This document shows, piece by piece, positions 17,535 to 26,505 of a DNA stretch of 64,000 nucleotides (position 1 is the first letter of the stretch; each line of letters begins with the position of its first letter). The notes under the pieces were generated by a model that worked only from the letters and a program-made list of their open reading frames with translations, was not told the origin of the DNA and did no database searches. Source of the DNA: an uncultured Pelagibacteraceae bacterium (GTDB lineage: Bacteria; Pseudomonadota; Alphaproteobacteria; Pelagibacterales; Pelagibacteraceae); NCBI GenBank assembly GCA_902620465.1, contig CACNIF010000005.1:1-64000 (forward strand). Reading direction: 5' to 3'. The translations under genes and the position numbers were made by a program.

Positions 17535-18281
17535 CTAATTTTTTTTAATTTCACCTTCATCTGTATGAATATGGTCGTGCTTATGCTGATATCTAGATAA
17601 TATTTGATAAGCTTGTTCTCCAAATAAGGCTTTATACTCATTGTTTTTTGCAACATCCATTGGAGATCCTGAGCAACAAACATGGCCGTTTAGACAAACA
17701 ACATGGTCTGTTGCACTCATAACTGTATGTAAGTCGTGTGAAATTAATAAGATCCCACAACTTAATTCATCAGAAATTTTCTTAATTAGTTCGTATAAAG
17801 CTATTTCACCAGTAAAATCTACTCCTTGTACTGGTTCATCAAGTACTAATAGATCAGGTTTTTTTGATATGGCTCTAGCAAGTAGTACTCTTTGAAATTC
17901 ACCACCTGATAAATCTCCCAAATTCTTGTCTTTCAGATGAATGACACCAGTTAAAGATAGAGCTTCATCTATTGTTTCTTTATTAAGACTTTCTGTTAAC
18001 ATCATGAAATCATTAACTCTTAGCGGTAACGTCCAATCAATTGAAATTTTCTGTGGAACATATCCAACTTTATTGGTGTATTTTTTAACTGAACCATCGA
18101 TCTTTTTGTAAATACCTAGAGCAATTTTAGCTGTTGTGCTTTTTCCTGATCCATTTGGGCCTATGAGAGTAACTATTTTACCTTTTTCAACTTGTAGAGA
18201 GACTCCTTTTACTAACCATTTGTTGTTTAACTGTAAACCAGCATCATTTAATTTTACCAATATATTTTGATCAGTGCTCAT
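17535..18281 (-). CDS. znuC: Zinc ABC transporter ATPase ZnuC
   Basis: The 248-residue ABC ATPase has Walker A GPNGSGKST, Q loop VGYVPQK, signature LSGGEFQRVLLARA, Walker B LLVLDEPVQGVD and switch His in LISHDLHTVM. The C-terminal tail is rich in His (YQHKHDHIHTDEG), a feature of ZnuC that may bind zinc. It is the first gene of the znuC-znuB-zur operon and starts 70 bp from the divergent znuA start, with two Zur boxes between them. Confidence 0.94.
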   Translation of the reverse strand: MSTDQNILVKLNDAGLQLNNKWLVKGVSLQVEKGKIVTLIGPNGSGKSTTAKIALGIYKKIDGSVKKYTNKVGYVPQKISIDWTLPLRVNDFMMLTESLNKETIDEALSLTGVIHLKDKNLGDLSGGEFQRVLLARAISKKPDLLVLDEPVQGVDFTGEIALYELIKKISDELSCGILLISHDLHTVMSATDHVVCLNGHVCCSGSPMDVAKNNEYKALFGEQAYQILSRYQHKHDHIHTDEGEIKKN

Positions 18282-18301
18282 TTTATTTCTTGACTAATAA
18301 G

Positions 18302-18316
18302 TGTTATATTATTACA
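18302..18316. promoter_or_regulatory. Zur box 1 (znuC side)
   Basis: TGTTATATTATTACA is a 15-bp imperfect palindrome (TGTTATA-T-TATTACA, one mismatch from symmetry). It matches the GTTATAATATAAC-like Zur operator of proteobacteria and lies 21 bp from the znuC start and 36 bp from znuA. It starts exactly 18 bp from box 2. Confidence 0.75.
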
Positions 18317-18319
18317 TAG

Positions 18320-18334
18320 TGTTATATTATAACA
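18320..18334. promoter_or_regulatory. Zur box 2, perfect palindrome (znuA side)
   Basis: TGTTATATTATAACA is a perfect 7-1-7 palindrome, 18 bp centre to centre from box 1 and 17 bp before the znuA ATG. The two boxes occupy the whole divergent promoter, so one Zur assembly could close both znuA and znuC-znuB-zur when zinc is sufficient. Confidence 0.85.
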
Positions 18335-18351
18335 ATTTAAATATACAACAT

Positions 18352-19617
18352 ATGAAAAACATAAAGAAATTACCATTAATTCTATCAATATTATCATTCT
18401 TAACAATTTTTGTACCAGCAAACGCTGAAATTAAAGTAGTCGCAACAATTAAACCAATCCATTCTCTTGCAAGTTATCTAATGGATGGTGTTGGTAAACC
18501 AGATTTAATCGTTGATGGTTATGCTTCACCTCATGGGTTTGCTCTAAAACCATCACATGCAAAAATGATTCAAAATGCAGATATTATATTTTGGGTAGGA
18601 GAGGACATAGAAAATTTCTTGGAAAAACCATTAAAAACAATTGCGAAAGATGCTGAAAAAATTGAATTAATGGAAATAAAAGGTTTAACTAAACTTAAAT
18701 TTAGAGAAAGAAATATTTTTGATGAACATGGTCACAAAGATAAAGATGATGATCATGGCCATAAAGAAGATGAACATGGTCACAAAGATAAAGATGATGA
18801 TCATGGCCATAAAGAAGATGAACATGGTCACAAAGATAAAGATGATGATCATGGTCATGAAGAAGATGAACATGGTCACAAAGATAAAGATGATGATCAT
18901 GGCCATAAAGAAGATGAACATGGTCACAAAGATAAAGATGATGATCATGGAAATAAAGAAGATGAACATGGTCACAAAGATAAAGATGATGATCATGGCC
19001 ATAAAGAAGATGAACATGGTCACAAAGATAAAGATGATGATCATGGCCATAAAGAAGATGAACATGGTCACAAAGATAAAGATGATGATCATGGTCATGA
19101 TGAACACGCTCATGGCGAATTCGATCCACATATTTGGCTGGACCCTATGAACGCAAAAATAATTTTAAGTGAGATGGCTGAACATCTGATAGAAAAAGAT
19201 CAGAAAAATGCTTCTAAATATAAAGCAAATTTAAAGAAAGCACATAATGATTTAGATAAATTAACAAAAAAAGTTAAGTCTGAATTAAACAAAGATTTTA
19301 AATCAGTAGTCTTTCATGATGCTTATCAATACTTTGAAAAAAGATTTGGTATAAATATTCTTGGAGCATTTACAGTAAATACAGACGTTATGCCTGGTGC
19401 TGAACAATTAGCTGAAATTAGAGAAGTTATCGAGCATGATAAAGTGAGTTGTATATTTTCTGAACCTCAATTTAATCCTGATATAATTAAAGCTGTAGCA
19501 AAAGATACTAATGTTGCAACAGGTGTAATCGATCCATTAGGAGCTACACTTGATCCAGGAAAAAATTTATATTTTGATTTGATTGGCAACATGTCAAAAT
19601 CATTTAAAGGTTGTTAA
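18352..19617 (+). CDS. znuA: Zinc-binding periplasmic protein ZnuA with expanded His-rich loop
   Basis: This 421-residue cluster A-I metal-binding protein begins with a Sec signal peptide (cleavage near ANA/E at about 25). Zinc-ligand regions are visible: SPHGFALKPS (about 60), DPHIWLDP (just after the loop), VFHDAYQYFEKRFG and DPLGATLDPG. Between the first and second is a large loop of eight near-identical 16-residue units (DEHGHKDKDDDHGHKE). ZnuA proteins normally have a short His-rich loop here; this one is expanded to about 130 residues with about 31 His. I chose the ATG at 18352 because it puts the signal peptide at the N-terminus; an in-frame ATG at 18301 would cover the Zur boxes. The stop shares TTAA with the convergent xth. 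Confidence 0.93.
   Translation: MKNIKKLPLILSILSFLTIFVPANAEIKVVATIKPIHSLASYLMDGVGKPDLIVDGYASPHGFALKPSHAKMIQNADIIFWVGEDIENFLEKPLKTIAKDAEKIELMEIKGLTKLKFRERNIFDEHGHKDKDDDHGHKEDEHGHKDKDDDHGHKEDEHGHKDKDDDHGHEEDEHGHKDKDDDHGHKEDEHGHKDKDDDHGNKEDEHGHKDKDDDHGHKEDEHGHKDKDDDHGHKEDEHGHKDKDDDHGHDEHAHGEFDPHIWLDPMNAKIILSEMAEHLIEKDQKNASKYKANLKKAHNDLDKLTKKVKSELNKDFKSVVFHDAYQYFEKRFGINILGAFTVNTDVMPGAEQLAEIREVIEHDKVSCIFSEPQFNPDIIKAVAKDTNVATGVIDPLGATLDPGKNLYFDLIGNMSKSFKGC
18721..19104 (+). repeat. Eight tandem 48-bp repeats inside znuA
   Basis: Units start at 18721, 18769, 18817, 18865, 18913, 18961, 19009 and 19057. Each encodes 16 residues with four His and several Asp. The copies are nearly identical in DNA: unit 3 has GAAGAA for AAAGAA near its end, unit 5 has GGAAAT for GGCCAT (His to Asn), and unit 8 grades into unique sequence. 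Near-identity at silent sites indicates recent expansion or homogenisation, so copy number probably varies between strains. The long stop-free frames on other strands here are by-products. Confidence 0.95.
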
Positions 19618-20390
19618 GCTAAAGTTATTTCTATAGGAGTGTGGTCTGATGGCTTTTCACGTCCTCTAGGGTCTTTATTAATATTGATACTTTTAATGTT
19701 GTCTATTAGAGAATTTGAGACTAAAAAATGGTCTATTCTCATTCCGTTATTTTTTTGCCAAGCCCCTCTCATGTAGTCCCAAAAAGTATAACCTTCTTTG
19801 GTATCATAAAAATGTCTATAGACATCATTAAAACCTAGATTAATCATTTCTCTCAATTTTTTTCTAATTTCTAATCTAAACAAGGCATCATCCTCAAAAC
19901 TTTTAGGATTATATACATCTTCCGCTGATGGTATTATGTTAAAATCCCCAGCCAAAATAATATTTTGATTTTTTTTACTTAAATTTTCTAATTGCTTAAT
20001 TAAGTCATTGAGCCATTTTTTTTTATAATCATACTTTTCAGTGTCGACTGGATTACCATTAGGAGTGTAAATATTGATTAATTGGATATTTTTTTTCTTA
20101 TATTCCATTTCAGCAGAAATTATTCTTGATTGTTTTAGTTTATCTTTAATTAAGTCTTTTCTGATATTCTTTAATTTTCCTTTTGAAATAATTGCTACGC
20201 CATTATAACTTTTTTGACCAAATACATGGCTTTCATAATCCATAGATGAAAAATCGTCATAAGGAAAATTTAAGTCCTCGGTTTTGATTTCCTGCATCAT
20301 CAAGATATCAGGCTTATATTTTAGGAGATAACTTTTTATATTTTCAATTCTAGCCCTAACAGAATTTACATTCCATGATGAGATTATCAT
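19614..20390 (-). CDS. xth: Exodeoxyribonuclease III
   Basis: This 258-residue enzyme of the exonuclease III/AP endonuclease family starts MIISSWNVNSVRARI. It carries the metal-binding Glu in MMQEIKTED, LAGDFNIIP, MRIDHFLVS and the terminal SDHTPIEI. It cuts DNA at abasic sites and degrades 3' ends in base excision repair. The ATG at 20390 overlaps the erpA stop (TAATG), so a ten-codon longer in-frame start is unlikely. The stop shares TTAA with znuA. Confidence 0.94.
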   Translation of the reverse strand: MIISSWNVNSVRARIENIKSYLLKYKPDILMMQEIKTEDLNFPYDDFSSMDYESHVFGQKSYNGVAIISKGKLKNIRKDLIKDKLKQSRIISAEMEYKKKNIQLINIYTPNGNPVDTEKYDYKKKWLNDLIKQLENLSKKNQNIILAGDFNIIPSAEDVYNPKSFEDDALFRLEIRKKLREMINLGFNDVYRHFYDTKEGYTFWDYMRGAWQKNNGMRIDHFLVSNSLIDNIKSININKDPRGREKPSDHTPIEITLA

Positions 20391-20707
20391 TAAAGTGAAA
20401 AGGAGACACCACAACCACAAGATGATTTTGTTTGTGGATTATTAATCTTAAATTGCTCACCAATTAATTCAGAGACATAATCAACTTCAGATCCTTTGAG
20501 TAAATCTGCTGAAGTTTTATCAATTAAAATATTTTGATAATTTAAATCGTCATCATTTTTTTCTTTGTCAAAAGTAAATTCGTATTGAAAACCTGAGCAT
20601 CCACCACCCCTGATAGCGATTCTAAAAAAAGAACCTTTATCTTTTTTAGATAAAAGAACATTGATCTGTTTTAGTGCTTTATCGGTAAATTTAATTTCTT
20701 TAATCAT
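20390..20707 (-). CDS. erpA: Iron-sulfur cluster insertion protein (ErpA/IscA family)
   Basis: This 105-residue A-type Fe-S carrier has the three conserved cysteines, one in RGGGCSGFQY (about C37) and two in the C-terminal CGCGVSF. A-type carriers pass 4Fe-4S clusters to apo-enzymes. ErpA is the likely member because alphaproteobacteria encode it beside dgt, which is divergent here, but IscA or SufA cannot be excluded on sequence alone. Confidence 0.88.
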   Translation of the reverse strand: MIKEIKFTDKALKQINVLLSKKDKGSFFRIAIRGGGCSGFQYEFTFDKEKNDDDLNYQNILIDKTSADLLKGSEVDYVSELIGEQFKINNPQTKSSCGCGVSFSL

Positions 20708-20757
20708 AATTGATCACTGATATTACTAATATAATACTAAAAATTATATTTTAAAGG

Positions 20758-21876
20758 ATGAAAAATTACTCAAAGCTAGGGTTATTCAAAAGTAAGGGTA
20801 GAATATTTTACGAAACACCCTCAAAATATAGATCTCCATTTCAAAGAGATCGAGATCGAATTATACATAGCGCTTCGTTTAGAAGATTAAAACATAAGAC
20901 CCAAGTGTTTGTAAATACAGAGGGTGATCATTATCGAACTCGTATAACTCATTCAATGGAAGTATCTCAAATTGCACGGTCTATAGCACGTTATTTTAAT
21001 TTGAATGAAGATCTAACAGAGACTTTAAGCTTGGCGCACGACTTAGGCCACACTCCGTTTGGCCATGCAGGCGAGGAGTCTTTAAATGAATGCATGGCAG
21101 ATCACGGTGGGTTTGATCATAATTTGCAAACATTGAGAATTGTGATGTTTTTAGAAAATAAATATATGAAATTTAAAGGTCTAAATTTATCAATTGAGAC
21201 CTTGGAGGGCCTTTTAAAACACAATGGGCCAGTGGTGGACTTAAATTTAGTAAATGATTTAATAGGCACAAAAAAATTTAAGAATTTAATTAATTTTAAA
21301 ACATATCCACCATTAGAAGCTCAAATTGCAGCTATTTCAGACGATATTGCTTATAATAATCATGACATACAAGATGGACTTAAGGCTAATTTATTTTCAA
21401 TTGAGGAGTTAGTTGAAATAGATTTTTTTAAAAACATTTATAAAAAATATAAAAGAAAAATAAATAGATATAACTATGATATCGCAGTATATCAGATCAT
21501 AAGAGATTCAATTGATATAATGATAAAAGATCTAATATCTAATACTTTAAAAAATTTAAAAAAAAATAAGATTAAAGTGTCTAAAGATATAAAAAAAACA
21601 AAAGTTTTAACTGTAGATTTTTCTGACAATATAAAGAATTCGGATTATGAGATTAGATTTTTCCTAAAATCAAAAATGTACAATAACAAAAATGTCTTGA
21701 AAAAAAATAATAGAGGAAAATACATTATCAAAAAACTTTTTGAAATGATTATAAAAAATCCCAAAAAATTTATTTCAAGAAAAGAGCTTTCTATTGATAA
21801 GTTTAGAGCAATTTCTGATTTTATATCTGGGATGACTGATAGATATGCTATTAATTTATATAAAGATTTAAAATGA
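20758..21876 (+). CDS. dgt: dGTP triphosphohydrolase-like protein
   Basis: This 372-residue HD-domain protein has the metal ligands of dNTP triphosphohydrolases: THSMEVSQIAR (about 63), LAHDLGHTPFGHAGE (about 93) and the Asp in ISDDIAYNNHD. RRLKHKTQVF near the start is characteristic of the Dgt type 2 group. It hydrolyses dNTPs to deoxynucleosides and triphosphate. Its last four bases overlap argS (ATGA). A Lys-rich stretch about 262-300 is probably a poorly conserved insert. Confidence 0.92.
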   Translation: MKNYSKLGLFKSKGRIFYETPSKYRSPFQRDRDRIIHSASFRRLKHKTQVFVNTEGDHYRTRITHSMEVSQIARSIARYFNLNEDLTETLSLAHDLGHTPFGHAGEESLNECMADHGGFDHNLQTLRIVMFLENKYMKFKGLNLSIETLEGLLKHNGPVVDLNLVNDLIGTKKFKNLINFKTYPPLEAQIAAISDDIAYNNHDIQDGLKANLFSIEELVEIDFFKNIYKKYKRKINRYNYDIAVYQIIRDSIDIMIKDLISNTLKNLKKNKIKVSKDIKKTKVLTVDFSDNIKNSDYEIRFFLKSKMYNNKNVLKKNNRGKYIIKKLFEMIIKNPKKFISRKELSIDKFRAISDFISGMTDRYAINLYKDLK

Positions 21877-23606
21877 ATATTTTTGATCTATATCTAATTA
21901 AGATAAAAGACATTCTTAAAGATTTGTCTAAGCAAAATAAGATTATTTTTCCTCAGAATTTGGAAGGAATTACTGCTGAAATTCCACCAGTCAAGTTCGA
22001 TAGTGATATTTCAACAAATGTAGCAATGTTCTTAGCAAAGATTAATAAAAAGACACCTAATGATATTGCTGAAATTTTATCTCCAATTTTAAGTGATAAT
22101 GATGAGCAAATCGAAAGAATATCGATTGCAAAGCCTGGTTTTATCAATATTAAATTTAAACCGATATTTTGGACAAATTTTATAAAAGACGTAATCGAAA
22201 ATTACAAAAGTTTTGGAGTAAATAAAAAAGAAAAAAAAATAAATTATTTAATAGAATTTGTATCTGCTAATCCGACTGGACCATTACACGTAGGTCATTG
22301 TCGAGGTGCTATTTTAGGCGACGTAACGGCAAACTTGTTACAGTACAACAATCATAAAGTTACAAAGGAATACTATGTAAATGATTATGGTAATCAAATA
22401 ATTAATTTTACAAAATCAGTATATTTTAGAATTAGAGAGATAAAATTTAAGGAGAACTTCCCGTCTAATGATGAAAACTTATATCCAGGCGATTATATAA
22501 AAGATTTTGCTCAAAATATTATAAAATCAAATAAAGATCTAAACTTTGAAAATTTTGAGAATATTTCTGAAAATCTAACTATTCTTTCAATTGAAGAGGC
22601 ATTAAATCTAATTAAAAAAAATCTTAATAGTCTTGGAATTAATCATGATAGTTTTGTCAGTGAAAAAAAGTTGGTTTCTAATAAAGAAGTAGAAAAAGTT
22701 GTTCAAACACTTAAAGAGAATAATTTTGTTTATAAAGGAAAGATTAAAGCACCAATCGGAGAGGATAAAAATAATTGGGAGGAGAGAGAGCAGCTTCTTT
22801 TTAAATCAACTGATTTTGGCGATGATAAGGATAGAGCATTACAAAAAAGTGATGGCTCGTGGACTTATTTTGCAAGTGACGTAGCTTATCATAAAAATAA
22901 ATTAGACAGAAATTTTGATTGTTTAATAAATATTTTAGGTGCTGATCATGCCGGTTATATAAAAAGAATTTCATCTTCTGTTGATGCGTTATCTAATTCA
23001 AAGATCAAATTAATATGTAAAGTAAGCCAACTAGTAAAACTTATAAAAGATAAAAAACCTTTTAAAATGTCAAAGAGAAAAGGTGACTATATTACTGTGG
23101 ATGACTTAATAAGTGAAGTTGGCAAAGACGCTACTAGATTTATAATGCTAAATAGAAGTAGTGATGTGGAATTAGATTTTGATTTCGATAATGTTGTAGA
23201 GAAGTCAAAAGAAAATCCTCTTTATTATGTACAATATGCTTATGCAAGAATAGCTTCTGTATTTAGACACTTAAATAAAGATTTAAGTTCTGAATTAGAT
23301 ATTGATAGTTATGATTTTAGATATTCAAACGATGAAATCCAGATTTTAAAAAAAATAGCTGAATGGCCAAAATGTATAGATATATCATGTAATAGATTGG
23401 AGCCACATAGAGTAGCTGTTTATCTTTATGATTTATCATCACTATTTCATTCTTATTGGAATTTAGGAAAAGATAATCCAGATAAAAGATTTATTAATGA
23501 ACAAAAAAAAATCGATAATGATAAATTGATTTTTCTTAAAGTTATTTCCAACGTAATTAAATCAGGTATGAATATTATTGGTGTTTCAACACCAGAAAAA
23601 ATGTAA
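21873..23606 (+). CDS. argS: Arginyl-tRNA synthetase
   Basis: This 577-residue class I synthetase has the N-terminal Add-1 domain, the HIGH-type motif in SANPTGPLHVGHCRGA (about 130-145), the KMSK loop in PFKMSKRKGDYIT (about 400), and a C-terminal helical anticodon-binding domain from about 460. Its length is normal. It overlaps dgt by 4 bp and the following small gene by one base (TAATG), so all are on one transcript. Confidence 0.97.
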   Translation: MNIFDLYLIKIKDILKDLSKQNKIIFPQNLEGITAEIPPVKFDSDISTNVAMFLAKINKKTPNDIAEILSPILSDNDEQIERISIAKPGFINIKFKPIFWTNFIKDVIENYKSFGVNKKEKKINYLIEFVSANPTGPLHVGHCRGAILGDVTANLLQYNNHKVTKEYYVNDYGNQIINFTKSVYFRIREIKFKENFPSNDENLYPGDYIKDFAQNIIKSNKDLNFENFENISENLTILSIEEALNLIKKNLNSLGINHDSFVSEKKLVSNKEVEKVVQTLKENNFVYKGKIKAPIGEDKNNWEEREQLLFKSTDFGDDKDRALQKSDGSWTYFASDVAYHKNKLDRNFDCLINILGADHAGYIKRISSSVDALSNSKIKLICKVSQLVKLIKDKKPFKMSKRKGDYITVDDLISEVGKDATRFIMLNRSSDVELDFDFDNVVEKSKENPLYYVQYAYARIASVFRHLNKDLSSELDIDSYDFRYSNDEIQILKKIAEWPKCIDISCNRLEPHRVAVYLYDLSSLFHSYWNLGKDNPDKRFINEQKKIDNDKLIFLKVISNVIKSGMNIIGVSTPEKM

Positions 23607-23866
23607 TGATTAAAGAGATCAAGTATTTAGTATTTATTATCTTAATTTCTTTGTTTTTATTTTTTACTATTCGATATTATTTTTCTGATGAAAACAAAAA
23701 AAGGTCATATAGATCATTAAGCAATATTGATACGAAAATAAATAATTATGTAAAAAATTTACCTATTTTAAAAAGTGATACTCAAAATATAATTGAATAC
23801 GTTGAAGAGACCAAATCCAATAAAAAAAAATATAATTTTTGGAAATTGTTAGAAAGCAATGAATAA
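23606..23866 (+). CDS. Small membrane-anchored protein between argS and nagZ
   Basis: This 86-residue protein has one N-terminal membrane segment (about 7-24) and a short basic periplasmic tail. In many alphaproteobacteria this slot between argS and nagZ holds a membrane-anchored SPOR-domain protein that binds denuded peptidoglycan. Here the anchor is present but no SPOR fold is visible, so it may be a shortened remnant of that gene; this is an inference from position. It overlaps argS by one base and nagZ by 8. Confidence 0.72.
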   Translation: MIKEIKYLVFIILISLFLFFTIRYYFSDENKKRSYRSLSNIDTKINNYVKNLPILKSDTQNIIEYVEETKSNKKKYNFWKLLESNE

Positions 23867-24806
23867 TCGTAGAGCATTTATAGTTGGTCTTAAATCGACT
23901 GAAATTAGTTCAAAGGAACAACTTTTTTTAAAAAAATATAAACCATGGGGGATAATTTTATTTACTAGAAACATCAAGAATTTAAACCAAACTAAAAAAC
24001 TAACTGCAAAAATAAGAAATATTTTTAATGACAAGAAATATCCTATAATGATTGATCAAGAGGGTGGTCGTGTAAGTAGATTAGAAAATATCATTTCTTT
24101 TGAGAACCTGACCTCTGATTTTTTTGGAAAAAAATATGTTAAAAATAAAAAAGATTTTGATATCTACTTTAAAATTTTTATAGATAAAACGTCATATTTA
24201 TTAAAAGAATTGGGAATAAACATCAATTCTGTTCCAGTGTTAGATCTTAGAATTAGTGGTTCAAGTAAAATAATTGGAAACAGATCCTTTTCAAGAGATC
24301 CTAATATTGTCTCTAAAATTGGTGATATATGCATTCAAACTTATAAAGAAAATTCAATTGGCACTATTATAAAGCACATACCTGGACATGGTCTTGCCAA
24401 GGTTGATAGTCATTTTTCTACTCCATATATTAATAAATCGCTTCAATATCTTTTAAAAAATGATTTTAAAGCTTTTAAAAATAAAAATTCCTTTTTTGCA
24501 ATGACTGGTCATTTGATTTTTAATCAAATTGATAAGGTCAATACAGTTACTCATTCTAGAAAAATGATAAATATTATTAGAAAAAAAATTGGTTTTAAAA
24601 ATCTATTAATTTCTGACGATTTATCAATGAAGAGCCTTAAAAAGGGTCTCAAAATAAATACAATTGATACTTTTAAGGCAGGTTGTAATTTAGCGTTACA
24701 TTGCAATGGTAAATTAAAAGAAATGGAAATTGTTGGTAAAAACTCACCTTTAGTAAGTAAATTTATTATAAAAAAAACATCACAATTTTACAATATTTTA
24801 AGATAA
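23859..24806 (+). CDS. nagZ: Beta-N-acetylhexosaminidase NagZ
   Basis: This 315-residue GH3 enzyme has the motifs IDQEGGRVSRL (about 63), KHIPGHGLAKVDSHF (about 171-185, containing the catalytic His-Asp of NagZ) and the nucleophile Asp in LLISDDLSMKSL (about 249). It removes GlcNAc from anhydro-muropeptides during cell-wall recycling. Its place before scpA-scpB is standard in alphaproteobacteria. Confidence 0.9.
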   Translation: MNNRRAFIVGLKSTEISSKEQLFLKKYKPWGIILFTRNIKNLNQTKKLTAKIRNIFNDKKYPIMIDQEGGRVSRLENIISFENLTSDFFGKKYVKNKKDFDIYFKIFIDKTSYLLKELGININSVPVLDLRISGSSKIIGNRSFSRDPNIVSKIGDICIQTYKENSIGTIIKHIPGHGLAKVDSHFSTPYINKSLQYLLKNDFKAFKNKNSFFAMTGHLIFNQIDKVNTVTHSRKMINIIRKKIGFKNLLISDDLSMKSLKKGLKINTIDTFKAGCNLALHCNGKLKEMEIVGKNSPLVSKFIIKKTSQFYNILR

Positions 24807-24815
24807 TATTGCCAT

Positions 24816-25556
24816 ATGTCTTTCAATGATTCTGAATTTTTCAACGTTCAAATTGAAAATTATAATGGTCCACTAGATGTTTTACTGGATCTTGCAAAAG
24901 CTCAAAAAGTAAATTTAGAAAAAATATCAATAACTAAATTAGCAGATCAATTTAATGATTATATTAAAAATGAAACAAATTTAAATTTAGAGACAGCTTC
25001 TGAATATTTGTTAATGGCAACTTGGTTAGCTTACCTAAAATCAAAATTATTGCTACCCAGCTCTCCAGAGGAAGAGTTCAAACTTCAAGAAGTTGCTGAA
25101 AAATTAAAATTACAACTTAAAAAATTGGAATTAATTAGATTATTGTCAGATCAAATGCTTAAGCGTAAACGTCTTGGAAAAGAGATCAGAACAAGAGGCA
25201 TGAAGGCTGGAATAAGACCAATTTATAATAGTGAATATAATATCAGTTTATTTGACCTTTTAAAAACGTACTCCTCTATTTTAATGACTAAAGATTTTCA
25301 AAAAATTAACATCCCAAGACTTCCAGTTTTTACAACTGAAGACGGTATAAAAACCATCAGAGATTTTTTTGGTAATCTTTTAGATTGGAAAAAATTAGAT
25401 GATTTGATACCAAAAAATTTTAAAAATGAAAAAAAATTTAAAAGCACTGGAACGGCTGGAATTTTTGCTGGTTCATTAGAATTAGTCAAAGAAGGAAATT
25501 TAAGAATAAAACAAGATGATCTTTTTGAAGAGATTTATATAAAAGAGAATAAATGA
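24816..25556 (+). CDS. scpA: Segregation and condensation protein A
   Basis: This 246-residue kleisin starts with the typical NYNGPLDVLLDLAKAQKV segment and has LETASEYLLMATWLAYLKS (about 58), the SMC-contacting N-terminal domain. It bridges the SMC heads and recruits ScpB for chromosome organisation. The stop overlaps scpB by 4 bp. Confidence 0.94.
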   Translation: MSFNDSEFFNVQIENYNGPLDVLLDLAKAQKVNLEKISITKLADQFNDYIKNETNLNLETASEYLLMATWLAYLKSKLLLPSSPEEEFKLQEVAEKLKLQLKKLELIRLLSDQMLKRKRLGKEIRTRGMKAGIRPIYNSEYNISLFDLLKTYSSILMTKDFQKINIPRLPVFTTEDGIKTIRDFFGNLLDWKKLDDLIPKNFKNEKKFKSTGTAGIFAGSLELVKEGNLRIKQDDLFEEIYIKENK

Positions 25557-26248
25557 TTAAAAAGAAGAAAAAAAATAATATAATTGATTTTCCCGCAAAG
25601 TTATCAAATGTCGAAAAAGAAATAGAAGCAATAATTTTTGCTGCAGCTGAACCATTAGATATTAGTACTATTGAAAGTAAAATTTCTAAAAAATCAGATG
25701 TAGAAAAAATTCTACAAAAATTACAAAATGAATATAAAGATCGAGGAATAAATTTAGTTTGTATATCTAATAAATGGTCTTTTCGAACGTCTGCTAAATT
25801 GTCAAATTTGATGATACAAGAAAAAACTGTTGAAAAAAAATTATCTAGAGCTGCAATAGAGACTTTATCAATTATTGTTTACCATCAACCTGTAACCCGA
25901 GCAGAAATTGAGGAAATTAGAGGTGTAGCTTTTGGAACAAATACTGTTGAGATATTGATGGAATTAGACTGGGTTAAGCCTGGTGGAAGAAAAGATGTAC
26001 CTGGAAAACCCATTCAATACGTTACGACCGATAATTTTCTCAGTCATTTTAACCTTCAAAAATTATCTGATTTACCTACTGTTGATGAGTTAGGAGCCGC
26101 AGGTTTAATTGATAGCGCTAATATAGATAACGCAATATTTGGTACAGGAAAATTTTACAAGGAAAAACAAGAAGAAAAAAAAGAGGACATTTACTCAAAT
26201 ATTGATGAAATGTTGAGTAGCACTCTTGACAAGGATGAGCAAAAGTAA
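25553..26248 (+). CDS. scpB: Segregation and condensation protein B
   Basis: This 231-residue ScpB has two winged-helix domains, with the family motifs AIIFAAAEPLDI, SRAAIETLSIIVYHQPVTRAEIE and GVAFGTNTVEILMELDWVKPGG split along 25-165. The acidic tail is variable. It acts with ScpA and SMC. It overlaps scpA by 4 bp and is followed by tatA after 42 bp. Confidence 0.93.
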   Translation: MIKKKKKNNIIDFPAKLSNVEKEIEAIIFAAAEPLDISTIESKISKKSDVEKILQKLQNEYKDRGINLVCISNKWSFRTSAKLSNLMIQEKTVEKKLSRAAIETLSIIVYHQPVTRAEIEEIRGVAFGTNTVEILMELDWVKPGGRKDVPGKPIQYVTTDNFLSHFNLQKLSDLPTVDELGAAGLIDSANIDNAIFGTGKFYKEKQEEKKEDIYSNIDEMLSSTLDKDEQK

Positions 26249-26290
26249 TTTGCTACTTTAAATTTTTAATAAAAAGGTTATAAGTTATTC

Positions 26291-26500
26291 ATGAGTATAG
26301 GAATTTGGCAAATAGCTATAGTAGTTATATTAGTTGTTTTACTATTTGGTCGTGGGAAAATATCTAGTTTGATGGGCGATGTAGCCAAGGGTATTAAAAG
26401 TTTTAAAAAGGGTATGGCATCTGATGTAACAGATGAGTCAGAACCTAAAAATATTTCTGACGATAATCAGGACAATAATAAATCTAACAACAAAGAATAA
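26291..26500 (+). CDS. tatA: Twin-arginine translocase subunit TatA
   Basis: This 69-residue protein has the short TatA membrane helix ([17 protein letters not shown], about 3-19), the FGRGK hinge and an amphipathic helix ([14 protein letters not shown]), followed by an acidic, Asn-rich tail. TatA oligomers form the passage for folded proteins. It opens the tatA-tatB-tatC operon. Confidence 0.94.
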   Translation: MSIGIWQIAIVVILVVLLFGRGKISSLMGDVAKGIKSFKKGMASDVTDESEPKNISDDNQDNNKSNNKE

Positions 26501-26505
26501 ACCAC

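Noticed and set aside
18721..19104. CRISPR-like direct repeats
   Set aside because: The 48-bp units are contiguous with no spacers and lie in frame inside znuA, so it is a coding tandem repeat. No cas genes are present.
18685..19150. Long open frames on both strands across the znuA repeats, rich in Met/Ile or His
   Set aside because: A stop-free 48-bp repeat (a multiple of three) keeps every frame open that lacks a stop in one unit. They have no ribosome sites or family features, whereas the znuA frame continues into conserved motifs on both sides.
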